From assembly GCA_049724395.1 (NCBI GenBank), contig JAUGWO010000224.1, positions 1 to 64,000 of the forward strand: 64,000 nt of DNA, written 5' to 3'. Below, in pieces: positions 46,583 through 57,530 of the stretch. The stretch comes from Spongospora subterranea f. sp. subterranea (lineage: Eukaryota > Endomyxa: Phytomyxea > Phytomyxea > Plasmodiophorida). The translations under genes and the position numbers were made by a program. The notes below the pieces were generated by a model. That model was not told where the DNA came from. It ran no database searches and saw only the letters and a program-made list of their open reading frames with translations. The stretch's first letter is position 1; every line of letters begins with the position of its first letter.

Positions 46583-47690
46583 CCTCGCCCGATAACATAA
46601 AAATATGAATGGCGATGAGACCACTCCGCAAAGAGGTCTGTCGTTGTTCAGGCAGTAGCCAGACCTACAAAGAATGTGCTGAACAAGAACAATACTATTC
46701 TGATTGTCCCAATGATGTTGAAGAACGTACAGTGACCCTGTTGCAACTGGTGTCGTGTCCTTTACTATCTGGACCTGTACAGCCATAGATACAGGGAAAC
46801 GTTGAAATTGACCGTTTGATGGGGTCGGCCCTGCTCTCCTTTTTGTACAGCCATCACTATGGCAAGGACAGGGAAACGTCATTAACCGTTGATTCGTGTG
46901 CGGCCTCCTGCTGTCCTTTATCATCTGCACCTGCACAGGTATCGTCAAATATTGTTGGTTCGGCCTCTGTTGTTAATGTGGGGCTGTTGTTCAAATCACA
47001 TTGTGACATTTCCATAAAGCGTTCAGGACGCTTGAACCATTTCAGAGCCGGGAACGTTTAAAAGATTTACTTTTGTTGGTCAAACAGGAATGCAATGGCT
47101 ACTTTGCTGGACTCAATTCAAATCTTCTCCCGCCATCAAAGTGAATCGTTGACCTCGAACTTGATCCGTTTGATTGATTGGCATCACGGAAAGATGTTTT
47201 TTTAACGCGTGACGCAAGCCGCAAGCCAAGAGGCCACGAAGCATAACACATAAAAGAGAAGAAACTTCCGGCGCCAAGGGAACATTTAAAGTTGGAGGAG
47301 GGGAACACTTCGCAAGCAATGTTTCAGACGAAGTGGGAACCTTTCCAGTTCATTGAATACTCAACGTTGCAAGGTCACATCGTCTCAATTGTAAACGAAA
47401 TCGATCAGCATCTGTAGATTTATTTTCCGAGTTGGCAGTGGTTCAGACGCCTCCACGAGGGAAAGCGTATCAATTGGTTGCTGAAAATGGAACTGAATGA
47501 GGCGAAAGTCCGCCTCCAGTGATTTTTCCAGAAACAGAATGGTGCTTAGGGGGATAAAATGGTGTCGCCAGAAACTACTGGTATTTTATCTCATACGAAG
47601 GGGTTGCTCGCTTATATAATATTATCGAGAAAGCAGGCGTCATCTCGAGCAATTGTTCGCCGATAACAACTATCATCATCTTTGAGGCAA
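46583..47690. other. Intergenic with diverged direct repeats
   Basis: No gene seen. About 46760-46930 holds two loose copies of a unit with TGTACAGCCAT, ACAGGGAAACGT and ACCGTT spaced about 80 bp apart, of unknown meaning. Confidence 0.45.
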
Positions 47691-48438
47691 TCAGAATGTG
47701 TTAGATCTGATATAAGACGACGAATCTATGCAGGGGATGCCTTGTTTTTCCAGCATATGCAGCATTTGCTTTTCAGAATTGTCGTGAACCGACTTTGTGG
47801 CGTCCTTGCAAATCACTACATCAAATCCAACTGCTTTTGCATCAAGCGCCGTATATCCGACGCAATAATCAAGAGCTAAGCCGACAATGACGACCCGACT
47901 TATTTCATGTTCGTGAAGAACTTTTTCCATGTCCGTTTTTGAAATCTAAAATTGTATCAGCCATGAATCAGTTTTGTGAAAAGATTTTACCCGATCATTA
48001 TCCAAAAACGCCGAATAAGAATCGGCAGTGAGTTGTTTGCCTTTCTGTATGAATACATCCGAAGGTTCTTGCTTCAGATCAAGATGAATTTCAGCACCAA
48101 AAGTTCCCTGAAAACTCAAGTTCACATAAAGGCAAAAATATGTGACATGGAAAATCAACCTGAACGCAATGATCAGGCCAGAGGACCTGAACTTTACCGT
48201 CTGGCAATTGATATGGCTGGAAGAGCTTGGCTTTACGATCCGTCGCGTGGGTCGAATAAAACGAGATATGCCCCTTTGGATGGTAATCCTGGGTCAATAC
48301 TACCAGGTCAAACGGCACCGATTGCCGAAGCGTGTTAATGATCGGGATGACCTCGCCACCGTGCGGGACCGACAGCGACCCGTCAACTCTGGCGAAGTCG
48401 TTCTGAATGTCGACGACAATGAGGGCGGTTTTGCTCAT
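47691..48438 (-). CDS. PNC1: Nicotinamidase (PNC1-type)
   Basis: ATG at 48438, MSKTALIVVDIQNDF. The catalytic Asp is residue 10, and metal ligands lie in TQDYHPKGHISF (Asp51, His53, the same numbering as yeast Pnc1). VLWPDHCVQ follows, and a short intron leads to GTFGAEIHLDL, the catalytic Lys region VFIQKGKQLTADSYSAF, another intron and TDMEKVLHEHEISRVVIVGL. The nucleophile region is ALDYCVGYTALDAKAVGFDV. The enzyme hydrolyses nicotinamide to nicotinate for NAD salvage and relieves sirtuin inhibition. Animals mostly use a different route, so this favours a fungal or protist host. Complete, with two introns of about 50 bp. Confidence 0.95.
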
Positions 48439-50072
48439 ATCGTCCAGACCGAATTATAATGATGAAAATTAGATGATTGCGCGGACCGCTGAATACTTGC
48501 GGGGCGACAAAAGGTGTTTGTGGTGCCTTCATAAACTGTGTGGCAATCTTTCGTCTAAAGGGTCCCTGCTATTGCTGATTGATGAATCTCTATGATTCAG
48601 TCTCGATTCGTTGCCATACTTTGATGTTCGAGATTGATTGGGATCGGTACTCCGATTGAAGTCCAGAGATGTTAGTTGTTATGAACAGCAGTGGTTCAGG
48701 CTCTCCTGGCCTCATACTGTCGAAGTTACGCTCACGAACATTATGTGGGATTCATTTGACGCATCGTCTCCGGCTTTAATTGTTGACACTTGTTTATAAA
48801 TATGATTCACGTGGCGATTCTTTCCCGGAATGGCCAAAAACCTATTGAACCGCGATGTTTTGCCAGCAATACACAAATACAATGTGTATCCGCGATTTTC
48901 AAGCGCCGAAATAATTCAACTCTGACACACCTCTGGGACAATTTTATCCGTTATATCAAACGAGGGTTAATAAACCACAGCCTGGGTAAAGATAACTATA
49001 GCCCTCACCTCGATGGAGAAAAAGGATGTTCAGATCAATGATCTTTTACAATTATCCGACAGATAGATTGCACCTTGAACTTGATCAAATGTGAAGTTAA
49101 CTAAACAACCTAGTTCTTTATACCGTTTGATATTTAGACCATTTTACAGCTATTACTACCAGGTTCGGTTTTTGCAATGTAGAATTATCGAAAGCAAGCC
49201 TACAGTATAGATTTTTGAAACTGGAAAGCTACCATCAATTACACCGCCCAACGGTTGGAAGTCATGGGTCGAAACGATGGCACAATGGCGGTGACGATGT
49301 TTTACTTATTGTCCCTTTTCCTCAGTCATCGTATTCTTCTTACAGTTATGGATCTGGTCGGGACGGTTTAGGAAGCGGTAGAGCCGGCAAAAATTGACTC
49401 GACCGTAAATGTGCAAAGAAGTGCGAAGCTGCTCAACCATGGTCAGATTCCCTTTTCAGCGGCGTTGGGATCAAAATTGTCCTTTTTTTGTTGTTCCAAA
49501 CCATTTCTGATTATCGAATTCGTCCGCTCTCAGTTTCTTTGGATTTCACTAACAGAGAACCCGCAATGTTCTTCAATAATAGTTTTTGTAAATTGGGTGA
49601 CGTTCGAGATCAATATTGTTTCGGAACAAAGTGTTCTTGGCAAACCGGCATCATTTGACCCGCCAAACGAGAATTGAAATGTTGACGATGGTGTCAACTT
49701 GTCCCAACCAAAAATTTAGGTCAAGTCGTAGCTATGTAGCGCCAACGAGAGTTTAAGTGTTCGATCCGTTTCTAGAAACATGTTCCTTGTCGGTGCGGGA
49801 CCATTGCCACCAGCTAATTAAGCTCCTCAAATTGCGATCTCTGAGGAAGCCTGACGCTTGACACAATTTCACGACTTCGTACTCAGAGGAAAACAATCCG
49901 TTTTGACCGATTTGGAACAGCCCGCCTCATAACGAATGAAGTATTCCACACAGTGATCATACTGACTTAGAACGGCGAAGGGGTGCACAAGTAACAATTC
50001 ACGAAAGTGCAGACCTCGATCCAATTGTGATTTGGCGACTGAGAAGCAATTAGAAACACAATACGTATGAGT
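48439..50072. other. No gene recognised, 1.6 kb
   Basis: No reading frame longer than about 90 codons and no family motif on either strand. It may hold promoter and untranslated sequence of the flanking minus-strand genes. Confidence 0.5.
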
Positions 50073-50968
50073 TTACTGACATCGCAAGACAGGCAGCGAG
50101 CGTGTTATATACATCGATCTCTGCCGCGCAACATCGCCATCGTGATTGTCCACGGTTTCCATCACCTGCCGTTCCAGCTCTTGCTGGATTACAGCCGGTC
50201 CCGCCTCAACGGGCGAGAATCGCACGCGTTTCGGGGACGAAGCTGATCCCGTTACGCCGCGCAGGCACGACGGTAATGGCGACGAGGTTAATTCCGGAGT
50301 CGGAGGGCGGCGCTGTTGAGATCGAGCGCAATCGATCTGATCGGACAGGAGCTGGATATCGATCGGGTCGAACTCTCTGGAGTGATCGAGGAAGACGGCG
50401 CGAACCCTTTCACAGGCATTGATGGAGCTATCCAGCACGTCGGGGTGAATTATCGGGGCTCGAAGGATACTTTCAAGATGATATAACGCTCGATCGTAGG
50501 CTTGGTTGAAAATCTCGGAGAATTTTGCGCGAAGATGATCGAGGAGGTAGGGATTGAACGACGGCATCTGCAAGGCAGCCGCGAAAATATCAACGGCGTC
50601 AGATAGAATATCATCGCAAGGTCTGTTGGTGGGTCTGGAAATGCCCTTTAATAAGATCGGCGGCTGCCATTTCGTGGAGGGTGACCGTGAAGGGTTTGGC
50701 GGCGCACAAGCGACAGACGCGTTGCTCTATGTCGGCCGGGTAACCGAGCTGAGGTAGATACCCGGTATATGGGGAACAGACCTGGCAAACTACATCACCG
50801 CACGATCGGCAATGATGTCGCCCGTTGCCCAGACTGAACGCCGTCGCGCAATGTGAGCAACAAGGCGAATCGCGCTCCCAGACGATGATCGAGCCCGTGG
50901 ATTGTGCCTGCGACTACATGAGCCCATGTCGACCGTAACGTGTTCCCTATCGCCATTACCTGTCCCAT
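50073..50968 (-). CDS. FYVE zinc-finger protein
   Basis: ATG at 50968. A 46-bp intron joins MGQ to SQAQSTGSIIVWERDSPCCS. The FYVE domain follows at about residues 13-75: WERD, CCSHCATAF, GRHHCRSCGDVVCQVCS, LPQLGYPADIEQRVCRLCA. The WxxD, (R)HHCR and RVC motifs needed for PI3P binding are all present, so it should bind early endosomes or other PI3P membranes. After a probable 40-bp intron the chain continues DDILSDAVDIFAAALQMPSF, helices, and a Ser/Pro-rich region with the PP1-docking type motif KRVRF (RVxF). It ends SLPVLRCQ. Without the intron the frame would shift at AAAGGG near 50660. No second known domain; closest function unclear. Confidence 0.85.
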
Positions 50969-52347
50969 CGTCGAAATTACCCGGCTATTGGCAGCTGATC
51001 GGAGGGCGAATCGCTGCCCCCCTTACTGGCACCAATCAGACTGTGTTACCCAGGTGGTAGCCCCGTGTTCCTAGGGTGTCCAAGTAACGCTCCCTAATAT
51101 GTTCGTTTAATCCGTACGCGGTCCGTGGTATCGCAATAGCCGCCGTCAGGTGTTGGTTCCCGGATAGAAACCAGAGAGGGCGTTTATGTTGGGCGAATCC
51201 CCGATCGGTTCTAGTGTACCCTCGTCACAAAACGAAACGCGGCGACCTCAGTCGTGATATCGACTCGTGTCTGTCTGATCGCTGTGCAATAGCTGTGAGT
51301 CACTTCTTTACGTTATGACCAGTCTCCGACCAGATCGGCCATTGACAAGATGATTCAGCTCCGAGCCCAGTACAATCTCCCTCTGCTCGCCACATGTTCT
51401 TGGTCCAATGAATATGGGCATGAGGTCAACGGGCCATCTTTACTTAGTTAGCAAATCGGCCACACAAAATGCCCTGCACAAATACCTGACAAAACACTAA
51501 AAAATCTGGGTTCATATGTCACTGATGTAAAATCCAAAAGTTTTGTGAACCCCACAGTTAAGGTCAAGATCTACTTTGCGAAATTGGTCAGAATAGGTTC
51601 TAAATTTTCATGCGCAATAACGCTTGTTGGAGCGAGAGGTTAATGTGCAATAATATAGTGGCAAACCCAAACCCGCAATGTGCATAACATTGCAATTTTT
51701 TCTTCGGGGCATTGACATAAGTCTCGAGAGAAGAAACCCGAATGTGATCCAATGGAGAGCTGATATGGTAGAACGACCCCCGTCGCATTTATCAAATTTC
51801 AACAACTCGACGAAATTGCAGAACTTTTAGTGCTGCTTTTGGTTTGCCATTGAATGATTTCTATGGATTTTTTAAGTACATAGCTGTGGGATCTTGAAGC
51901 CGATGGCTTTATCGAGCGCCACTATGACCTGAACATGCAGCGTGAAGTTAATCGACGTACACGACGACATAGACAAGCAAAACGGAGTCGTTGACGATCA
52001 GGAGATGGAACAAACACGCAATGCCGTTCTGCGAAAACATGAAATCGACATATCTAATAATGGACCAATGCAAAATTCATTTGATGAATTCGGTGGTGAT
52101 CCAACTGCAAAATTAGGGTCGAGTTTATTTTGTCCGGGTACACAGTAATGCTACAAGTCCTTGATGTAGGTGCCAACAAACCGTCAAAAAACTACCTCAG
52201 GGACGAAGACGAGTTATTCGTGATCACCCAATCCAGAAAACAAAGCGTCTATAAAACTGCTGGTCGCAACTTGGATTGCTCGAGCATGGGATTGAATAAC
52301 GGTATCTACAATTGTCAACACATGGACTGGCATAGGATTCAAAGAAT
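50969..52347. other. No gene recognised, 1.4 kb
   Basis: No family motif. A short acidic open frame at about 51942-52148 (MKLIDVHDDIDKQNGVVDDQ) cannot be assigned and may be transposon debris next to the palindromes. Confidence 0.45.
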
Positions 52348-52472
52348 AAACTTATCATCCAGCAGTCGAAACGACGCCATGCCTGCGTTTGGCAGCGTTG
52401 TCGCAGTTCTCGACAGTTGCAATATCGAAACAAAGGCATGGCGTCGTTTCGACTGCTGGATGATAAATTTAT
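52348..52472. repeat. Palindrome, arms about 42 bp
   Basis: AACTTATCATCCAGCAGTCG with continuation to GACGCCATGCCT at about 52348-52385 is repeated inverted at about 52435-52470. The spacer is about 50 bp. It lies next to a larger palindrome with a different arm. Confidence 0.85.
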
Positions 52473-52477
52473 GCCAA

Positions 52478-52832
52478 CCGGGGATCCTTTGATGACGCCG
52501 GATGTCAAAAAAGCAAAAAACACATTCATTACAAGATGACGGATCGAGCTGACCTGGGACAAGGTGATGAACAGGAAGAATTTAGTGCCATGGGAGAGGA
52601 CGCCCAGACTGATTCAGGCGTTAATCCGGCACTGCCGTTGTCGGTTTGGTCAAATTCTGGCAACGAACGATCATGGCGATCGCTACCTGAATCAGTCTGG
52701 GCGTCCTCTCCCATGGCACTAATATCTCCTTCCTGTTCATCACCTTGTCCCAGGTCAGCTCGAACCGTCATCTTGTAACGGATGTGTTTTGATTTTGTGA
52801 CATCCGGCGTCATCAAAGGATCCCCGGTTGGC
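52478..52832. repeat. Large palindrome, arms about 145 bp
   Basis: The left arm begins CCAACCGGGGATCCTTTGAT (about 52478) and the right arm ends with its complement (about 52832), centre about 52655. The arms differ at a few positions and by a small insertion, so they are not fresh copies. The right arm is part of the DUF6818-like coding sequence; the left arm is an inverted copy of it. Confidence 0.88.
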
Positions 52833-53020
52833 ATCTTCTTTCGGTGAAGCGAAGCAAACTTCCGCTTCAGTGACTCGACAGTCCAACTACCTGCGTCAGG
52901 ATAAAGCAACTCGTGTTCGCGAAGGACCGCGTCCGATTCTGTTGCACAGAGTGGGAGGGCATCATCTAATATGTCGAGAAAGCAGTCGACTTCCGTCTGG
53001 CTGAGAGCATGTCTTGCGGG
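52529..53020 (-). CDS. Myb/trihelix-like transposon-associated protein (DUF6818-like), fragment
   Basis: The minus strand encodes LDDALPLCATESDAVLREHE, SWTVESLKRKFASLHRKKMP, TGDPLMTPDVTKSKHIRYKM and an acidic Ser-rich tail. The pattern W..(E/D)SL..KF..L...K.PTGDP..P..V..AK is that of DUF6818-type proteins linked to mobile elements in oomycetes and fungi. The C-terminus runs into the palindrome, which overwrote the original end. No start can be assigned. Likely a remnant of a transposon DNA-binding gene. Confidence 0.6.
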   Translation of the reverse strand, partial: PARHALSQTEVDCFLDILDDALPLCATESDAVLREHELLYPDAGSWTVESLKRKFASLHRKKMPTGDPLMTPDVTKSKHIRYKMTVRADLGQGDEQEGDISAMGEDAQTDSGSDRHDRSLPEFDQTDNGSAGLTPESVWASSPMALNSSCSSPCPRSARSVIL

Positions 53021-53199
53021 TAGGCTACACGGTATGCTAGAGCTATATTTGGCAATTCCGACGGAGTTTTTAGCAATTTCGATTCTCCACCATGTATGCT
53101 AGCCAGCACCGATCTTTACCGTAGGCTAGTCACGAAGGTAAACTATCATAGCCACTACCCTAGCAGGTGTGAACGACGAACCCCGCAATTCGGTATGCA

Positions 53200-54006
53200 C
53201 CCTGTCGGATCGACCGTCGGCTGTGATGGCGATCCCGTTCCTCTCAGCAAAAAATCGTTGGTCGGCGCCCTCGTGGCAAGAATTTTGAAGCGAAGGATGA
53301 CGTCTGTCTTTGCCAGTCATGGATATTTGTATCAGAAGATCCAATTGCAGGATCAGACCAGAAACAGGAGACGTTCTGGACTCGGGTAGAAGAAAAGTTT
53401 AATGCAGGAGTTGAATCAACTGCCCCTGACTTCAGATCGTGGGCATCGTTGCAGTCCAGATGGTCATGTCTACAAGCTACTGTTTCCAAGTTTTGTGGAA
53501 TTTGGCAGTGCCTTCAGAACGAAGAGCACTCGGGCTGGTCTCCCGAAGATTATCAAAGAGAAGCATTGCCGCGTTATGAATACATTTCTTCCAACAACGT
53601 GGCGTCCACTTCACTATCATCATGGGAGGCACTCAGAAAGTCTCCGACATGGACGACTTATACCGACCTCATCGGTAAGAAATTGTCTGACCAAATGACG
53701 CCGCCAAGCACCGAATCGTCGAATAAACCTGACGATCTCCTAAAGCCTCAGCGTCCTTATGGCTGCAAAACAGCCAAACGAACAAGAACCCTGGAGCAGA
53801 GTACGCCGGATTCAGCCAAAGCAATCCTACGGGATCGTCATGCCGCCGCTGCAGAAAAAAAAAATCGGATAATGGAAGACCAAGTTGCGATTACGCTCTT
53901 CGCAATGGACAAGGATTCCACACAAAGTCAAGAGTTCTTCTTTTTGAAGCGTGAAAAATATCTTAAACGTTTGCGAAAGGCACAAGAGGGGACTGACTCT
54001 GTTTAA
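53200..54006 (+). CDS. Trihelix/NAM-associated protein of Harbinger element
   Basis: One frame reads RRPRGKNFEAKDDVCLCQSW, VSEDPIAGSDQKQETFWTRV, LQSRWSCLQATVSKFCG and SLSSWEALRKSPTWTTY, then RPYGCKTAKR and a helical tail FFFLKREKYLKRLRKA. This is the layout of the Myb/trihelix second protein of plant- and protist-type PIF/Harbinger elements, with the NAM-associated C-terminal domain. It lies 22 bp from, and convergent with, the transposase at 54029. No in-frame ATG is clear near 53200, so the start may be spliced or lost. Confidence 0.75.
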
Positions 54007-54028
54007 TACATTCGATGTGACATATATT

Positions 54029-55330
54029 TCATTCATCTCGGTCGCCGCGTAAGCGCCACAGGTGTTCGACAAGGTCGTCTTGTAGTTGCGTTGGACGATT
54101 GACATTGACAATTGAACGCATTGCTGCGCGTATGTTTTCATTGTCATTGGGAGTAGACTGCGCTGGTGTTAGGTAGATCTCAGAATACGCGGCGTCGTTG
54201 AACAAGTATTCGTACCAATCGCATTCGTCTTCTACTATCATGTTGTGCAAAATAACACATGCAGTGAAAATCTCACTCATTGCCTCAGCCGACCACAGCC
54301 TGCAAGGCCTGTCAATGATGTGAAATCTCGCTTGTAGTACTCCGAATGCCCGTTCAACGTCTTTTCTAGCTGCTTCTTGAGCTGCAGCGAAATTCTTGTG
54401 TTTGGGCCTTTGAGGATGGCTGATTGTCTTCACGAAGACTGACCATTGGGGGTAGATTCCATCGGCGAGGAAGTAGCCATTGGTGTAATGGTTTCCGTTG
54501 AGTGTATATTGAGCTCGAGGTGTCAATCCCTGCATTAGATTTCTGAATAATGGAGACCGATCCAACACGTTGATGTCGTTTTTGGAACCAGGCATACCAA
54601 CGAACAGATGCCAGAACCATAGATCATAGCTGGCAACAGCTTCTGCAACTACTGTGGGACATTTTTCTTTGCCCTTGTACTGTCCTGACCACGCTTTAGG
54701 GCAATTTTTCCATTGCCAATGCATACAATCCACACTTCCCAGCATCCCGAGAAACCCTCTTGAGGCGTTGATTCTTAAAATGCGCTCCATATCGGCCTTA
54801 TTCGGGGAACGCAAGTATTCTTCGCCAACTTCTGATAATATGGTTTGACAAACTCCCTCAAACACTCCAAAACAGTAGGACCAGCCATTCCCATTGATTC
54901 ATCTAAGCGAGTCAGCTGAGCCGCCATAAGCCAGCATACGAAGAGCCGCAGTTGTCTTTTGATAACTCGAAAACCCCATCAGACCACACGCATCCGGCCG
55001 TTGCTCGAAGTATTTATTCGCCTGCAGGCACCGTTTACGTATTCAATCAAACAGGGTCGGTTGCATCCGAAATCGGCGTCTAAAATCGATGGTAGAGTAT
55101 ATCGCAGTGTCGCTAAAATAATGGCGATAAAGTCGCTCTCCAGCGGATGCTCTTTCCCTATTTTTGTCAGGCCGCCTAGAAAACCTAGAGCCTCGAGCGG
55201 GAGGTTGGTCTTCATCTTCACTGAAAGACCACAAAGAATCACTGGAAACAACTTTACTGTCGGAAAACAGCCCTTGCATGAACCATTCTGGCCATAATTG
55301 CTCACTTTCAAACCCGATGAGGTCACCCAT
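54029..55330 (-). CDS. PIF/Harbinger 'plant transposon' type transposase, broken
   Basis: N-terminal part at 55330 to about 55049: ERLYRHYFSDTAIYSTIDFR and RRFRMQPTLFD. This is followed by an in-frame TGA near 55048, then KTTAALRMLAYGGSAD, a one-base frame shift near 54910 and a long open end from 54865. The catalytic region has FLGMLGSVDCMHWQWKNCPK (first Asp), WHLFVGMPGSKNDINVLDRS, GYFLADGIYPQWSVFVKTIS (second Asp), ARKDVERAFGVLQARFHI (Glu) and ACVILHNMIVED. All three catalytic residues lie in the intact last 278 codons. Two breaks make this copy inactive unless they are sequence errors. It pairs with the trihelix gene at 53200-54006. Confidence 0.88.
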
Positions 55331-56076
55331 GACTTATTTGACTTTGTTTTCGCCTACCCCGCTGCGGAAATTTGCGCGCCCGATTTTCCGTGCGCATATG
55401 TACACTGTGTTGGGAGGTACAGTATATACACAGATTTTTGCTCTACCCGCTAGACATTTAAAGCCGTTGCCCCTGCCACTTTCTCCCTGGCTGACGCGTT
55501 GAAGTTTGGCAGAAAAATTCATGATCCTGGCCCCCTCCTTATCTGAAAAAAGCTGCGCAAGTACATCGAGGGGGGGCAGGTCAACGTGGTTGACGGTACA
55601 GCTGAGATGTAGAAGTGCGTTGGATTGTGAAATTACTGCAAAGCGATGTCTAGCAATATTCGTTCTGGGAGACCTATTACCAGTGCTGGCACGACACCTA
55701 ATCTTATTGATATGCACTTTGATTGCAAATCTGATTAATCACTCTGCTACAATCTTGTCGACAGGCCAACGTGTGTGCGATCTACGTCAAATGGCGTTAG
55801 TTTGGTCGTCTAGGTTATTTCACTGCTTAGTTGTTTTTCCAGCACTTCCTAGAGCTAGTTGGGTAGAAACAAGACGTCCAGACTCCGGAGGTGTGCCAAC
55901 CCAAATGGTTGAGTCATGCACTTCCGGTCGTGCAGGGTCATGGCGCAATATCACACCGTGACAGGATCAACTAGTTCCGGAGGTGGTAGATTCGCCGCGT
56001 CCTCAGGGCGTCCTGTTCATTCTCCAATCTAGTTTTAATCCAGTAGCGAATATATTCAGCTTCTCCCATTCCCGTC
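55331..56076. other. No gene recognised
   Basis: Probably includes the right terminus of the Harbinger element, but I could not match a terminal repeat on the left. Otherwise promoter region of the VHL-like gene. Confidence 0.4.
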
Positions 56077-56825
56077 ATGTCGACCACGATCCCCGTCTAC
56101 CAGCCTCTGCTATCTGACCTACCCACGATCACGCCTCCTGCCCGCCGACGCAATCTCATCTACGCCATTGCCGTCGTGTTGCTGATCTCCTGCATTGGCC
56201 TCCTCGCTTATTTCGTATTCGTTCCGAACAAGATGACCCATCCCGCAATCACTATCGTTAATCGACGAACTGGCGATATCGAGGTATTCCAGATATTCTC
56301 CGACGGATGTGAACGGTTCGCAGGACGGCTCTCCACGGGAGACGTTGTCGCCGTGTACGCCTCCGTCGCCGGCGGCTATATCGTCCGCAATGCTGTCGAC
56401 GAGTCCGTCCTCCTGTATTCGGTTGGAGAGAAGCACCCGACCCATATTGAGATCCACGATGGGGAACACGAAACCAACGACAAACCGTTGGATCTTGTGG
56501 CGTCCACTGAAGGTCCTCCTACCGATGTCATGTTCTGTAATCGTGAACGCCACGACGTGGTTCTATCATGGGTAGATTTTGATGGGAAAGCAAAGGCGCT
56601 TGAACGTATCAGAATTGGGCGATCCGTGAACATCAGCACGTTCGTAAATCACGTGTTCACGATGACGGAGAGGACGCCTTCTCGAAAAAGTTGATCGTCC
56701 AGGTGACGATCCATCCCAAGACGAAATACATCGGGACACGTGGTGTTGAGGACGCGGCCGAGACTATTCAGGTATCTGCCGAGACCCAGACCGATCGGTA
56801 CGTGAAGGTGATTTGTCAGAATTAA
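56077..56825 (+). CDS. Membrane-anchored protein with two VHL beta-like repeats
   Basis: ATG at 56077. A short cytosolic N-terminus (residues 1-26, ending PARRR) precedes one membrane helix at residues 27-49. Repeat 1 (about 57-125) has AITIVNRRTGDIEVFQIFSD and YIVRNAVDESVLLY. Repeat 2 (from about 149) has PPTDVMFCNRERHDVVLSWV and DFDGKAKALERIRIGRSVNI, matching VHL [23 protein letters not shown] closely. The frame ends at TGA near 56694, but the +1 frame continues DDGEDAFSKKLIVQVTIHPK to a stop at 56825, exactly the expected end of the fold. A single missing base near 56655 would explain this. The alpha domain that binds elongin C is absent. Human VHL binds hydroxyproline on HIF; the ligand here is unknown. 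Confidence 0.75.
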
Positions 56826-57530
56826 AACGCTGTTGACAATTGTGGTTCGTAGCTCGTAAGCTGTTCCTCTAGCTGTCGACATATCTCTTCCTCCACTGTA
56901 AGATTCTATGTCTACGGTTTTCTAAATAAAATTGTTCAACTGGACTTCGTGAAAAAACCTGTGCTGGTGCGCTGTTGGAGGTTAGGGGTAGGAATTACCT
57001 GGCAATAGATGCGGCTTGAAATGGTAATTAATGATGAATATTCTAATATTCATCGTTTTGCCATTGACATCCAATTTACCACTTGATAAGAGATACTCAT
57101 GAGGGAGATCACATCACTCGAATTCATTCATATGGACTTTGACGAATTATCCATCATTGCTCGCTTTCTACGGTTCCTTCACATATATAATAGAATAGGG
57201 AGGGCAGCGGCCCATTATTACTATGTAGTATGTACAGCAAAATATACCTGCATGAAAATTTCTACGCGAAACCGACCGGATGGCACAGCTCAGTTCAACA
57301 CACGACCATGGCTGATAATTCCGCTAAATTTGGCGCCAAATCCATACCTGTATCTTGTTATGACTCAGAGTAAGTTGAAGGGGTAGCCCGCTCTAAGTCA
57401 GTGTAGTTGATGGTGCGCAACCCATTTCAATGTGTTAATACATTATCGGCACCGAACGTTGATTTCAGGTTTTGAAAGCGAACCTGTTTGGGATTCTCAG
57501 GGGGCTGAGGGTCAGCCTATACCCATCACC
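56826..57530. other. Intergenic
   Basis: Contains a poly(A)-like AATAAA at about 56925 serving the upstream gene. An open frame at 57099-57386 shows no family motif. Confidence 0.5.

Noticed and set aside
55331-55500. Right terminal repeat of the second Harbinger element
   Set aside because: No matching inverted sequence or TTA-type duplication found on the left side, so the element's ends are left undefined.
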